DNA from: Hyphomicrobiaceae bacterium
Lineage (GTDB): Bacteria; Pseudomonadota; Alphaproteobacteria; Rhizobiales; Hyphomicrobiaceae
DNA: 59,567 nucleotides
Reading direction: 5' to 3'
Assembly (NCBI GenBank): GCA_021730785.1
Contig: JAKFWF010000060.1
Span: 1 to 59,567 of the forward strand
The stretch's first letter is position 1, and the number at the start of each line of letters is the position of its first letter. Under the pieces are notes generated by a model. It was not told the DNA's origin. It saw nothing but the letters and a program-made list of their open reading frames with translations, and did not search any database. Shown piece by piece: positions 37,372 through 46,874 of this stretch. Made by a program: the position numbers and the translations under genes.

Positions 37372-38708
37372 TGCGCGGCCTCGGCGCGGGAATTGCCATC
37401 GCCGCCCACCAGGTCTTGCAGCCGCGACGATTGATCGGGGATCCTCCAGGGGCGCCGCACGTTGCCCATGTCTTCGGCGGCGGCAAGGCCGGCCTGCAGG
37501 GCGTCCTCGTGGAAGCCATAGGCGAAATAGGCGCCGGCAAACCAGATCGAGCGGGTGCCCTGGAGCTGCCACAGGGCGCGTTGGGCTGCGATCGCCGCCG
37601 CATCGTAGATCGGGTGCGTGTAGGTGAATTTGCCATGGACGCGGCTGGGATCGATCACGCGTCCCGGGTTCAAGGTGACGAAATAATCAGTCCGGGCCGC
37701 GAGCGGCTGCAAGGCATTCATCCAGTAGCTCACCGAAAGGTGGTCGCTTGCTGGCTGGCCCATGTAGTTCCAACTGGCCCAGAGCCGGCGGCGCTTGGGC
37801 ATGTGCGATGGATCATCGTGCAGGATCGCCGTGTTCGGCTGATAGCGGAAGGATGCCAGAATGCGCGTCTCGTCGGCGGTTGCCGCACCGCCGAGCAAGG
37901 CAAGGGCTTCGTCGGCGTGGGTTGCGATCAGGCAGCGATCGAATTCGGCCCTATGTCCGCCAGCTGTGCTGATCGTGACGCCGGTCCCGGTGCGCAGAAC
38001 CCTCGTTACGGGATCGCCCGCTACGATCGTCCCGCCAAAGTCGTTCTTTACGCGTGTGACGTAGGCACGCGATCCGCCGGCAACCGTGCGCCATTGCGGC
38101 CGGTTGCGCACCTGCAGCAGGCCGTGATTGGCAAAGAACCGGGCGAACGTCGCCGCCGGATAGCCAAGCATTTCCCGTTTCGGCGCCGACCAGATGGCGG
38201 CCGCCATGGGCAGAATGTGCCGGTCAACGAAGGCTTGGCTGTAGCCGCGCTGGTCAAGCCAGGCGCCAAGGCTCGTGGTTGGATGGGCAGCGTTCTCCTC
38301 CAGGGCGCGGGCCTCCCGAAAGAAGCGCAGAATGTCGCGCACCATGCGCCAGTGGTCGGCGCTGACGAGATTGGCCGGCTGGCCGAACAGCCCGCGCGCG
38401 CCACTGCCGGAGTATTCGTAGGCGCCACCGTCCAGGGATACTGCAAAACTCATCCGGCTGGGCGCCGTTGCTACTTCGAGATGATCAAACAGCGCGATCA
38501 GGTTGGGATAGCACTGGGTGTTGTAGACGATGAAGCCCGTGTCGATTGGAAGCGCGCCTTGTGGGGTCGCGACATCGACAGTGTTGGCGTGCCCGCCGAG
38601 CCGAGGTTCGCGCTCGAACAGGGTCACGTCGTGGCGGCGGGCCAGCAGCCAGGCCGCACCCAGGCCGGCAACCCCGGCACCGACCACGGCGATTTTCAGT
38701 CGGCTCAT
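37368..38708 (-). CDS. NAD/FAD-dependent oxidoreductase (amine-oxidase/desaturase-like)
   Basis: The 446-residue flavoprotein opens with VVGAGVAGLGAAWLL at about 8-22 and the FERE-x5-GGHANTVD continuation seen in the phytoene-desaturase/amine-oxidase superfamily. It is the first gene of a four-gene lipid-modification operon (oxidoreductase, DUF1365, CFA-like, DUF3833), a set resembling ufaO/ufaD/ufaM. It may introduce a double bond into, or oxidise, methylated acyl chains. The start ATG has only a weak GGA upstream. Confidence 0.87.
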   Translation of the reverse strand: MSRLKIAVVGAGVAGLGAAWLLARRHDVTLFEREPRLGGHANTVDVATPQGALPIDTGFIVYNTQCYPNLIALFDHLEVATAPSRMSFAVSLDGGAYEYSGSGARGLFGQPANLVSADHWRMVRDILRFFREARALEENAAHPTTSLGAWLDQRGYSQAFVDRHILPMAAAIWSAPKREMLGYPAATFARFFANHGLLQVRNRPQWRTVAGGSRAYVTRVKNDFGGTIVAGDPVTRVLRTGTGVTISTAGGHRAEFDRCLIATHADEALALLGGAATADETRILASFRYQPNTAILHDDPSHMPKRRRLWASWNYMGQPASDHLSVSYWMNALQPLAARTDYFVTLNPGRVIDPSRVHGKFTYTHPIYDAAAIAAQRALWQLQGTRSIWFAGAYFAYGFHEDALQAGLAAAEDMGNVRRPWRIPDQSSRLQDLVGGDGNSRAEAAQ

Positions 38709-38836
38709 TGCAGTGTCCGGCCAGTGACGCGTCTGTCCATGTTTAACTGGGATACGGACACAACCGGGCGCTGGTTTCAACCGCTCATTGCTCGCCGGGC
38801 ATTGCGTCGCAGCATTGTTTTCGCAGATGCGAGATC

Positions 38837-38890
38837 AAACGGAGTTTAAAAGTAATGTTTGTTAATGAACACCTGATTTTTACTCCGTTT
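38837..38890. promoter_or_regulatory. Separated inverted repeat in the AT-rich promoter region of the lipid operon
   Basis: AAACGGAGT (38837-38845) and its exact complement ACTCCGTTT (38882-38890) are 36 bp apart in a strikingly AT-rich patch that also contains TGTTAATGAACA. The patch lies 130-180 bp upstream of the FAD oxidoreductase and about 100 bp upstream of the divergent small secreted protein. It could be a two-site operator or a cruciform. No regulator gene is adjacent. Confidence 0.4.
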
Positions 38891-38986
38891 TAACTATGAT
38901 AACCGCATCCTGAATACACGTTGGCGTCCCCAATACTGGGTGTAGTGGTGTGACGAGCCAGCGGAGCTGGTGTAAGGAGTCAGTCG

Positions 38987-39211
38987 ATGATGAGTGAAGT
39001 CATGCGTCTCGCGACCTTCTTTGCGACCCTTTCTGTAGCGGGCTTGTTTTTGACATCGATTGCGCTGGCAGCTGCTGGTGCGACCAATACCAGCGGGGTT
39101 CCGCTGCTGTGCCGGGACTGCGCCGCTGCCACCACCGTCAAGTTGAAGCCTCCCAATGTCGTCCGTCAGCACGCGGGGCGCATGGGGCTACGCCCGTTCA
39201 GCGCGATCTGA
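38987..39211 (+). CDS. Small secreted protein of unknown function
   Basis: The 74-residue protein is well supported by AAGGAGT with a 6-nt spacer before ATGATG. It has a signal peptide (about 1-30, ending in ALAAAGA) and a short mature part containing CRDC (a CxxC-like pair) and a basic tail. No family is recognised. It is divergent from the lipid-modification operon and may share its regulatory region. Confidence 0.6.
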   Translation: MMSEVMRLATFFATLSVAGLFLTSIALAAAGATNTSGVPLLCRDCAAATTVKLKPPNVVRQHAGRMGLRPFSAI

Positions 39212-39401
39212 GCGCAAGGCAGGTTCGTGATGCGGCGGTTCACAGTGCGCGAGCCGCCGCGGCGAACCTGGACCCGATTACCGGACCCCATGATCGGACC
39301 AGGGCTACAAAAACCGCACTCTGGCTATGCGCAGCAGTGCCATGGACGCACCTGGACCCTTGGTGGCATCATGTGCCTCGTGGACCTCAGGAGCACCTGC
39401 C

Positions 39402-40184
39402 ATGCAGAAGCAAGTCGAGACGGCGCCCAAGCATGGCATGACCGAAATCGAGTGGCAGGCACGGGTTGACCTCGCCGCCGCCCACCGCATCTGCGTGATG
39501 AATGGCTTCCACGAGGGGGTGTTCAACCACCTCACGCTGACCGTGCCCGGCCGCAGCGATGGCTATTATCAGATCCCGTTCGGGCTGCACTGGTCGGAGG
39601 TGACGGCCTCGTGCTTCATGGAAGTGGGCTGGGACGGCAAGGTGCTGCGTGGCGACGGCGAGGTCGAAGCCTCGTGCTACGCAATCCACGCGCCGATCCA
39701 CCGCAGGTTGCCGCAGGCGAAGGCGGTGTTCCACACGCACATGCCGTTCGCCAGCGCCCTGACCCGGCTCGCCGATCCCAAGCTCAAGCCGATCGGCCAG
39801 ACCGAAACCATCATGATGCGCTATGCCGGCTATGACATGGACTACACCGGCCCGGCCGAAGACCCGGAGGAGGGCGAGCGGCTGGCTGACATCATCGGTG
39901 CCGGCGACCACAAGATCCTGTTCATGGGCAACCATGGTATCGCAACGGTGGCAGGCTCGGTCGCACACGCCTTCGATCTGTTGTATTACACGGAGCGTGC
40001 GGCGCAGGTGCAACTCTATGCCATGTGGACCGGTCAGCAGCTGTTACCGATGACCAAGCCTGTCCAGGAAAAGACCATGAACCTTGGTGGTGGTCAGAAA
40101 TTCCTGCACGGGCGGGGCTACGACTACCATTTCCGCGCCCTGAAGCGGATCCTCGACCGCCGGGAGCCCGATTACCAGGATTGA
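39402..40184 (+). CDS. Class II aldolase/adducin-family protein
   Basis: The 260-residue protein keeps the zinc-binding HTHMP pair in the middle (about residues 110-114) and a third His in the MGNHGIAT segment. AGGAG precedes the ATG. The family includes fuculose-phosphate aldolases and sugar-acid decarboxylases, but members lacking a phosphate-binding Gly-rich N-terminus, as here, are mostly uncharacterised. It ends convergent with petC with a shared terminator. Confidence 0.85.
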   Translation: MQKQVETAPKHGMTEIEWQARVDLAAAHRICVMNGFHEGVFNHLTLTVPGRSDGYYQIPFGLHWSEVTASCFMEVGWDGKVLRGDGEVEASCYAIHAPIHRRLPQAKAVFHTHMPFASALTRLADPKLKPIGQTETIMMRYAGYDMDYTGPAEDPEEGERLADIIGAGDHKILFMGNHGIATVAGSVAHAFDLLYYTERAAQVQLYAMWTGQQLLPMTKPVQEKTMNLGGGQKFLHGRGYDYHFRALKRILDRREPDYQD

Positions 40185-40225
40185 TGAGCGGGCAGCGACG
40201 CGGCCACCCAGCAGCAGAATTGCGA

Positions 40226-40251
40226 AACGGCCGCCCTGCTGGGCGGCCGTT
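40226..40251. terminator. Bidirectional terminator between the aldolase gene and petC
   Basis: AACGGCCGCCC (40226-40236) and GGGCGGCCGTT (40241-40251) make a perfect 11-bp stem with a TGCT loop. It lies between convergent genes and could stop both transcripts. Confidence 0.85.
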
Positions 40252-40278
40252 GCTATGTGTCGCAGTTGCGCGCGATAA

Positions 40279-41274
40279 TCAGTGCGCGGCTCGCCAGGTC
40301 CGCTTCTTGGCGATGTACAGTAACACGCACGTCACCAGCATGTAGAGCAGGACGCCGAGGCCGAGGCTCTTGCGCTCCGAAAGGGTCGGATCGGCGGTCC
40401 AGGACAGGAAGGCTGCCACATCCTGGGCATTCTGCTCGATCGAGGAGGTGGCGCCAGAGTTCGGCTGATAGGCGACGGGACTGGCAAGGGGAGACGGCAT
40501 GGCGATCTGCCCGCCGGGGAAGTACTTGTTGTAGTACTGGCCATCCTGCAGCTTGTTGCACACGTCCGGCGCGCCCGCGTCGCCACGGCTGATGGAGGCG
40601 CAGCGCTCGACCGCCTTCTCGTCCTTCACGTCTTTGTCGGCAACTTCGACAAGTTGACCAGCCTTGTTGCGGGCGTAGGCCGGCGGCTGGTCCGCATAGC
40701 CGGTCATGAGCGCCTTGATGTAGTCGGCGCCGCCCTCCTGGTAGCCGGTCGCTATATCGCGCGCCATCGACAGGGGGTGATAGGCGACCGTGCCTTTGTA
40801 CTCGACGTTGCGGGAGCGGGCGATCAAGGACAGATCAGGCGGCAGAGCACCGTTCTGGGCTGCTCGCGCCTGCTGGTCGTTGTCGTAGGGGCCAAGGATC
40901 GGATCGGACAACTTGGCCGGCCGCTTGATGATGTTGCCCTTGCGGTCGGCGATGTCGCCATTGTCGTTGGGGCCGTCGAACACCTTGTTTGGCCAGCTGG
41001 CGGCCAGCTCCTTGACGCTCTCCTCGGGGAACATCGGCCCCCCCTTCTGCACCAGATTGCGGAAGTTGACGCGCTTCAGGCCGTGGCAGGACGCGCACAC
41101 TTCCTTGTAGACGAGGAAGCCGCGCTGCAGCTGGGCTTCATCGAAGTGGCCAAAGATGCCGCCGAAATTCCAGCTGGACTTCTTGATTTCGGGCCCATCG
41201 CCGGCAGCCAATGCCACCGGCGCGCCGGCCGCCAGAACGACAGCGGCAATGCCAGCCTTGAGAAACGTCGTCAT
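40279..41274 (-). CDS. petC: Cytochrome c1 of the bc1 complex
   Basis: The 331-residue protein has a signal peptide (MTTFLKAG to ALAA), the heme motif CASCH, and a C-terminal membrane anchor (LGVLLYMLVTCVLLYIA) ending in a basic cytoplasmic tail. It passes electrons from the Rieske protein to soluble or membrane cytochrome c. The start at 41274 is chosen for the compact signal peptide and AGGA upstream; an ATG at 41295 is possible. It is the last gene of petABC. Confidence 0.95.
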   Translation of the reverse strand: MTTFLKAGIAAVVLAAGAPVALAAGDGPEIKKSSWNFGGIFGHFDEAQLQRGFLVYKEVCASCHGLKRVNFRNLVQKGGPMFPEESVKELAASWPNKVFDGPNDNGDIADRKGNIIKRPAKLSDPILGPYDNDQQARAAQNGALPPDLSLIARSRNVEYKGTVAYHPLSMARDIATGYQEGGADYIKALMTGYADQPPAYARNKAGQLVEVADKDVKDEKAVERCASISRGDAGAPDVCNKLQDGQYYNKYFPGGQIAMPSPLASPVAYQPNSGATSSIEQNAQDVAAFLSWTADPTLSERKSLGLGVLLYMLVTCVLLYIAKKRTWRAAH

Positions 41275-41310
41275 TGTCGTGATCCTGCAGTTCATGTGTT
41301 TACGCACCGC

Positions 41311-42591
41311 TCAGCGCTTTTCAGGCGCAGCGGTCGCCCCTGCCATGGCACCGGCGCCGCCGCCGTAATTGGCACCCAGCACCGATTCGGCGATCGAACG
41401 CGGGAGCTTCTTAGGCGTCTCGATCAGGCCGACCACCGGCATGACCACCAGGAAGTGCAGGAAATAATAGGCCGTGAAAATCTGCGACCACACCACATAC
41501 CAGCCCTCCGCTGGCTTAGAGCCGAGATAGCCGAGCGCAAGGCAGGTGAAAGTGAATAGCCAGAAGAACCAGCGATAGATCGGCCGATACTTGGTCGAGC
41601 GCACGCGGCTGGTATCGAGCCACGACACGAAGGCCAGGATCGCGACCGCGGCAAACATCAACAGCACGCCGCCGAGCTTCGAAGGTACGGCACGCAGGAT
41701 CGCGTAGAAGGGCAGGAAGTACCACTCCGGCACGATGTGCGGCGGTGTTACGAGTGCATTCGCCTCGTTGTAGTTGTCGGCGTGGCCGAGATAATCCGGC
41801 ACGAAGAATACGAACCACACGAACAGGGTGACGAAGACTGCGAGTGCGAAGATGTCCTTCATCACTGCATAGGGCGTCATCGGCAGCGTATCCATCTTGC
41901 TCTTCACGTCGAGGCCGGTTGGATTGTTCTGACCGGCCACGTGCAGGGCCCAGATGTGCAGGACGACGAGGCCCGTGATCACGAACGGCAGCAGGTAGTG
42001 CAGGGCAAAGAAGCGATTGAGCGTCACCCCGGTCACGGCATAGCCGCCCCACAGCCACTCGGTCACCTTGGTTCCGACCACAGGGATCGCCGAGAAGAAG
42101 TTGGTGATGACCGTCGCGCCCCAGAAGCTCATCTGGCCCCACACCAGGGTGTAGCCGAGGAAGGCGGTTGCCATCATCGCGAGGTAGATGAACACGCCGA
42201 GGATCCACAGCACCTCGCGCGGCGCCTTGTAGGACCCGTAGTAGAGACCGCGGAAGATGTGCAGGTAAACGGCGAGGAAGAACATCGACGCGCCGACCGC
42301 GTGGATGTTGCGGATGAGCCAGCCGTAGTTCACGTCGCGGCGGATCGCCTCGACCGAGTCGAAGGCGTCCTTGGCGCTCGGCACGTAGTGCATGGCGAGC
42401 ACGATGCCGGTGACGAGCTGCGTCACGAGGCAGAACATCAAGATGCCGCCGAACGTCCACATGTAGTTCAGGTTGCGCGGCGTCGGAAAGTCGACGAACT
42501 GGCCATGCATCATGCGCGCGATCGGCAGGCGATCGTCCATGAACTTGGCGAAGCGCGACTTGGCGACGTAGGTCGATTCATGTCCGGACAT
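41311..42591 (-). CDS. petB: Cytochrome b of the bc1 complex
   Basis: The 426-residue protein has about eight transmembrane helices and the two pairs of heme-ligating histidines, in [19 protein letters not shown] and [20 protein letters not shown] segments, plus the quinol-oxidation-site PEWY motif. It catalyses the Q cycle. It lies 11 bp downstream of the Rieske gene and 36 bp before cytochrome c1, a normal fbcFBC operon. Confidence 0.97.
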   Translation of the reverse strand: MSGHESTYVAKSRFAKFMDDRLPIARMMHGQFVDFPTPRNLNYMWTFGGILMFCLVTQLVTGIVLAMHYVPSAKDAFDSVEAIRRDVNYGWLIRNIHAVGASMFFLAVYLHIFRGLYYGSYKAPREVLWILGVFIYLAMMATAFLGYTLVWGQMSFWGATVITNFFSAIPVVGTKVTEWLWGGYAVTGVTLNRFFALHYLLPFVITGLVVLHIWALHVAGQNNPTGLDVKSKMDTLPMTPYAVMKDIFALAVFVTLFVWFVFFVPDYLGHADNYNEANALVTPPHIVPEWYFLPFYAILRAVPSKLGGVLLMFAAVAILAFVSWLDTSRVRSTKYRPIYRWFFWLFTFTCLALGYLGSKPAEGWYVVWSQIFTAYYFLHFLVVMPVVGLIETPKKLPRSIAESVLGANYGGGAGAMAGATAAPEKR

Positions 42592-42602
42592 GGGCTTGTT
42601 CC

Positions 42603-43178
42603 TCAGCCGATCTTGATCTTGCTGTCGCCGACGAATTCGTAGGGCGGCACTTCGAGGTTGCGGGGCGCTGGACCTTTGCGGATGCGGCCGGACATATCGT
42701 AGTGCGAGCCGTGGCAGGGGCAGAACCAGCCGCCGAAATCGCCCTTGGCGTCCGAAAGGCTCTGGCCCTTCGGCACGCAGCCGAGGTGGGTACAGACGCC
42801 GACCAGGACGAGCCAGTTTTCGCGACCCTTGACGACGCGGTTGGCGTCGGTCGCGGTGGTCGCGTCTGGCAGCTTGTCGTTGCGGGCCCTGTCATCGCGC
42901 AGTTCGGCTATCTGTACCTTGGCTGCCTGTTCAATCTCAGCCTTGGTGCGGTTGCGGATGAACACCGGCTTGCCGCGCCACATCACCGTGATGGCCTGGC
43001 CTTCCTTGACGCCCTTGACGTCGATCTCGACCGAGGCGAGCGCCTGGGTACTGGCATCCGGGTTCATCTGGTGCACGAACGGCCACAGCGTCGCTGCCCC
43101 GCCGACGGCGGCAAAGCCCAGGCCGGCCATGGTCAGGAAGTCCCGGCGGTTGGTCGGGTCATGTTCGTGGGATGCCAA
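42603..43178 (-). CDS. petA: Rieske iron-sulfur subunit of the bc1 complex
   Basis: The 191-residue protein has a Tat-type N-terminus (TNRRDFL near 9-15) that stays as a membrane anchor. The 2Fe-2S cluster ligands are in CTHLGC and CPCHGSHYD. It oxidises quinol at the Qo site and moves to cytochrome c1. It is the first gene of the operon. Confidence 0.97.
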   Translation of the reverse strand: MASHEHDPTNRRDFLTMAGLGFAAVGGAATLWPFVHQMNPDASTQALASVEIDVKGVKEGQAITVMWRGKPVFIRNRTKAEIEQAAKVQIAELRDDRARNDKLPDATTATDANRVVKGRENWLVLVGVCTHLGCVPKGQSLSDAKGDFGGWFCPCHGSHYDMSGRIRKGPAPRNLEVPPYEFVGDSKIKIG

Positions 43179-43381
43179 GGATGCCTCCTGTGGTCACGCT
43201 TGAGCGGCGCCGATCGACGGCGCGGCGTGATTAGTTCTGAATCGTTTGCATTCAACATGAGCATCACCGCTAATGCAGTGACGCGAATTGACGCGCGGCG
43301 GTTCTGACATCCTTTGCCGCCGGCCTCAAGGCGCTTGCACGAATGAGCACAAGAGGCAATTTGGCGCAGGCGCACGAACGG

Positions 43382-44206
43382 TCACGGCTTGATGGTTCCG
43401 GCACGCAAGCGCTCGATCCAGGCGTTGATGGCTTCGAACGATCCGAACTGGTCGTGGTTGTTATGGCCAGCGCCCGGCAGAGTCACCAGTTCTTTCGGCT
43501 GATTTCCGAGCGCATACAACTTCCGTCCCATGGCGACCGGGATTACCGTGTCGGCTTCGCCATGCACGATCAGCAGCGGCCTGCGCATAGCTGTGATGTA
43601 CCGGCGGCTTTCGTAGCGATCAATCACAAGCAAGCTAACCGGCAGCCAGGGGTAGAGTTCGGCGGCGCGATCGACCACGGCGGTATAGGGGCTATCGAGG
43701 ATGACGCCGGCGGCCGGTTTCGCCAGCGCAACCTGCACGGCCACACCGCTGCCGAGCGACTCGCCGTAGAGGATGATGTCGGCTGGTTGCACGCCTTCTT
43801 GCACAAGTGCGTCGAAGGCGAGCCTGGCGTCGGCGACGTTGGTGATTTCGCTTGGCTGCCCGGTCGAGCCGCCGAAGCCGCGGTACGACATCATGAGAAT
43901 TCCGCGTCCCGCCGCCATGAACTTGGCAATGATGCCGTGTCTGCCAGCAACATTCCCGCCGTTGCCGTGGAAATACAGGAGCGTTGGCTCACCGGGTTTC
44001 GCCGCGCCGTACCAGGCAATGAGTTTTTCCCCGTCCGGTGTCGCAATGACACGTTCCACCACATCTTTCAGGCCGGTGGCTTCGGGGGCGATGCGCGCCG
44101 TATCGGGAAAATACAGCAACCGGCGCTGGCCCAGGAACATGCCGAGCAGCAAGATGAGGTAGAGTGCAGCGAAGGAGATGAGGGCGACCTTGATCACGAA
44201 TGACAT
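43382..44206 (-). CDS. Alpha/beta hydrolase with N-terminal membrane anchor (BEM46-like)
   Basis: The 274-residue protein has a hydrophobic N-terminal helix (about 5-25) and an alpha/beta hydrolase domain. The nucleophile Ser150 is in GESLGS, an Asp in VHGEADTVIP and the His in GAGHNNH. The oxyanion HGNGGN is at about 80-85. This matches BEM46/ABHD13-type serine hydrolases of unknown substrate. It is divergent from nothing close and lies downstream of the transglutaminase-like gene on the same strand. Confidence 0.86.
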   Translation of the reverse strand: MSFVIKVALISFAALYLILLLGMFLGQRRLLYFPDTARIAPEATGLKDVVERVIATPDGEKLIAWYGAAKPGEPTLLYFHGNGGNVAGRHGIIAKFMAAGRGILMMSYRGFGGSTGQPSEITNVADARLAFDALVQEGVQPADIILYGESLGSGVAVQVALAKPAAGVILDSPYTAVVDRAAELYPWLPVSLLVIDRYESRRYITAMRRPLLIVHGEADTVIPVAMGRKLYALGNQPKELVTLPGAGHNNHDQFGSFEAINAWIERLRAGTIKP

Positions 44207-44338
44207 GCGCACGCCGCACTCCCGTCCCGCTGCCGTCTGCAAAACCCATCGATCAGGCTATGCATGCCGGCCAGTGCAAGGTACAGCCCGCCGGTGCAAG
44301 TTTCATGAGTAGTGCGCTTCCAAGGAGCAACGCCAAGG

Positions 44339-46069
44339 TTAATTCGAAGTGCGGAGCAAGTCTTGGGGGCGGATCTGGAAACTCGAGACCGTCCAGGCCG
44401 AGGCAATGGCGTCGGGATCGCTGCATTTGGCAGCTAGGCTGCCGTTCTGCTGCACGGCGCAGGAACTGCGCACGTAGCGAGCGCGGACGTAAATCCTCGT
44501 CGTCTCAGGCAGGTCGAAGTTGGGGTCGAACGTGATGTCGGTCGTGCGCAACGGCCAAGTCAGGCCGTATGATGCCTCCGAGAGTCCGCTGGATTTGATC
44601 GATCCAGCGCGTAATCGCAGCATGTGGGCCAGGGGCAGACGCACGGCTTTGTCGCCGTAGATTCGGTAGCGGAACAGTTGCTCGAAAGTGTAGGCTGTCC
44701 CGATCGCCTTCGAGAACGCCTCACGATATGGTTGTTGTTCACTGGTGAATTGGAATTTGCCTATGGTGGTTTTACCAATCGAACTGAGGGCAAAATCCTT
44801 GGCTGACACGTTGGGCAGATAGAGATCGAGAAAGCTGTCGAGGAAGGACCAGCGCTGTCCATTCCAAACTTCGAGCGCCGTATGGCCGCCGCCCGGGTAC
44901 CAGACCCGGATGCGGGGATCGAAACCGCCGACCAGCCGAGAGCGAATGCCATTCATTTCCAGCATCGCGCCGACCAGATCGTTCACGGCACCGCACGCGG
45001 CGACACCGGCGCGGAATGTGTCTATCGGCTGGTGTTCGATGGTGTTGCCGCCCCACGTCAGCGTCATGCGGCCGTATTCGTAGATCTCCCGGATCAGGTC
45101 GTCTTGCGTCAATCCATGGCCGAGGAGCTTGGCGGTCTTCACAAGGTGGCTGAAATCTATGTTTCCGCGTTCGAGAGGCAGGCCCATGGCCGTAACCCGG
45201 AATGGGAACCGCACGGCGTTCGTTGGCACGTAGTCGCGGAGTGTCGTCCGAAATATGTAATAGGATAGGCCCTTGGTGGTCGTGAGATTCTGGATGGGCT
45301 TGAGGTTTGCCACTGCCGTGGTCGGCATCAGGGTGGGATAACGCCATAGATTCCGACTGGTGAAACTCGGATCAGTGTCGAATTCGAAGTAGACGTTCGA
45401 TGGCGTCCAGAACAAACCTCGCCAACCGGCATAGGTGGCAGTGACGGTCGGCCACGGTGTATCTGATTTTGTAACGGCCACGCGCAAGGGCGGCAGTGTG
45501 GCATCGACCTTGAGAGTTGGCACATCATCTCCGGTGTAGCGACCGGTCGTTGGATCTTTAGGTAAGGTTCCAACTGGCGAATAGCGATAGAACATACCAG
45601 GCCGGTCGTTGGCGACCTCGCGCTGCATGTGTGCCGCGCCAACCGTATCCCACTCAACTTTCTGTGGCTTCTCCTCGAACAGATCGGTATTGACCTCCCA
45701 TCGATTGAGCAACGGCAACTCGTCTGGACCCAATTCGGGCGCGATCAACCGCGCCTCGGCTTCCCAGCGCCGCCGGTCGATCTCGTCCTGCGAGCGCGCC
45801 AACAGAGTGCCGACCCAGCCCTCCAGTTGCTGCACGCGCTGGTCGGCCTTGCTCAGCTTTTCTGACAGGGCCGCGATGGCCGCGGCGTCGGTCTCGGTTG
45901 GAGCCGCCGGAACATTTCGTGCGTAATTGGGGACAGGATCGAGGTTGACGGGCTGCGCAATTTCCGCTGTCTGCGCCGCCGCATTGACAGAAGCGATGAG
46001 GATAGTGCCGCTGGCAACGAGCACAGAGCACACGAACCGGGTCGCAAAGGTGCGCATGTCCGACGTCAT
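44339..46069 (-). CDS. Exported transglutaminase-like superfamily protein
   Basis: The 576-residue protein has a signal peptide (about 1-32) and a coiled coil (ALSEKLSKADQRVQQLEGW, about 70-90). In the C-terminal half is a transglutaminase-like domain whose triad is visible: Cys359 (AACGAVND), His396 (GGHTALEVW) and Asp411 (FLDSF). Such domains act as peptidases or crosslinking enzymes in the envelope. A beta-sandwich-like region lies between. The gene stands alone, and its codon use looks less GC-biased than its neighbours. No substrate can be inferred. Confidence 0.75.
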   Translation of the reverse strand: MTSDMRTFATRFVCSVLVASGTILIASVNAAAQTAEIAQPVNLDPVPNYARNVPAAPTETDAAAIAALSEKLSKADQRVQQLEGWVGTLLARSQDEIDRRRWEAEARLIAPELGPDELPLLNRWEVNTDLFEEKPQKVEWDTVGAAHMQREVANDRPGMFYRYSPVGTLPKDPTTGRYTGDDVPTLKVDATLPPLRVAVTKSDTPWPTVTATYAGWRGLFWTPSNVYFEFDTDPSFTSRNLWRYPTLMPTTAVANLKPIQNLTTTKGLSYYIFRTTLRDYVPTNAVRFPFRVTAMGLPLERGNIDFSHLVKTAKLLGHGLTQDDLIREIYEYGRMTLTWGGNTIEHQPIDTFRAGVAACGAVNDLVGAMLEMNGIRSRLVGGFDPRIRVWYPGGGHTALEVWNGQRWSFLDSFLDLYLPNVSAKDFALSSIGKTTIGKFQFTSEQQPYREAFSKAIGTAYTFEQLFRYRIYGDKAVRLPLAHMLRLRAGSIKSSGLSEASYGLTWPLRTTDITFDPNFDLPETTRIYVRARYVRSSCAVQQNGSLAAKCSDPDAIASAWTVSSFQIRPQDLLRTSN

Positions 46070-46369
46070 TTGGATAAGGTCCACTATCGTTCTGGACTCA
46101 CTAGAGTGTCGCACACTAGAAGCTTTTGACATTCCGTGGCAGGGGCAAAACCGGGGATGACAGAGCTGGTTGGACTCAAACGCTGTCCAATACGGCTAAC
46201 GGCACTGCGGCAGCACCGCAAGCGTCAATACCGCTCCCTCCGACAACGTCAAATGCGTCGGCGCATTCTGTGATCTCCGCGTGGACTATCGGCAACATGG
46301 CATGCGGTGCGCTATCACTTTGAGTTCCGTGATCGGTGTGCGGCGCGCAATTGAGGACTGCCACTCCCC

Positions 46370-46822
46370 ATGCGCTTGTGCCTCTACCAGCCCGACATCC
46401 CGCAAAACGCCGGCACCTCGTTGCGCCTTGCCGCTTGCCTCGGCGTTGCCGTCGATCTGATCGGGCCAGCCGGCTTCGACATGTCCGACCGCGCGTTCAA
46501 ACGCGCCCACCTCGACTATCTCGACCACGTAGTGATCACACGACATGAAAGTTTCGCAGCCTTCCAGCTGACCGTCGCCAAGCCAGCGCGCCTCGTTCTG
46601 TTGACGTCAAGGGCGACCACCAACTATCTCGATTTCGCGTTTGCGGACGACGATATCTTGATGCTCGGCCGCGAGAGTGCCGGCGTGCCGGATGCTGTGC
46701 ACGCGGCCGTCGATGCCCGCATCGGTATTGCCCTGCGGCCCGGACTGCGGTCGCTCAACGTGGCGGTGGCGGGTGCCATGGTGCTCGGCGAAGCGCTGCG
46801 GCAGGTCCGCCCGCGCCCTTGA
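46370..46822 (+). CDS. trmL: tRNA (cytidine(34)-2'-O)-methyltransferase
   Basis: The 150-residue SPOUT methyltransferase has the knotted-fold signatures QPDIPQNAGT at 7-16, LGRESAGVP near 98 and SLNVAVAGAM near 128. TrmL methylates the wobble base of tRNA-Leu isoacceptors. The length is standard. It is upstream of the asparaginase gene by 52 bp and could be co-transcribed. Confidence 0.93.
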   Translation: MRLCLYQPDIPQNAGTSLRLAACLGVAVDLIGPAGFDMSDRAFKRAHLDYLDHVVITRHESFAAFQLTVAKPARLVLLTSRATTNYLDFAFADDDILMLGRESAGVPDAVHAAVDARIGIALRPGLRSLNVAVAGAMVLGEALRQVRPRP

Positions 46823-46874
46823 CAGAGGCGCGACCCAGCGTGTCCATCGCGCTGAAACACCCGCGGAGAGCCCC

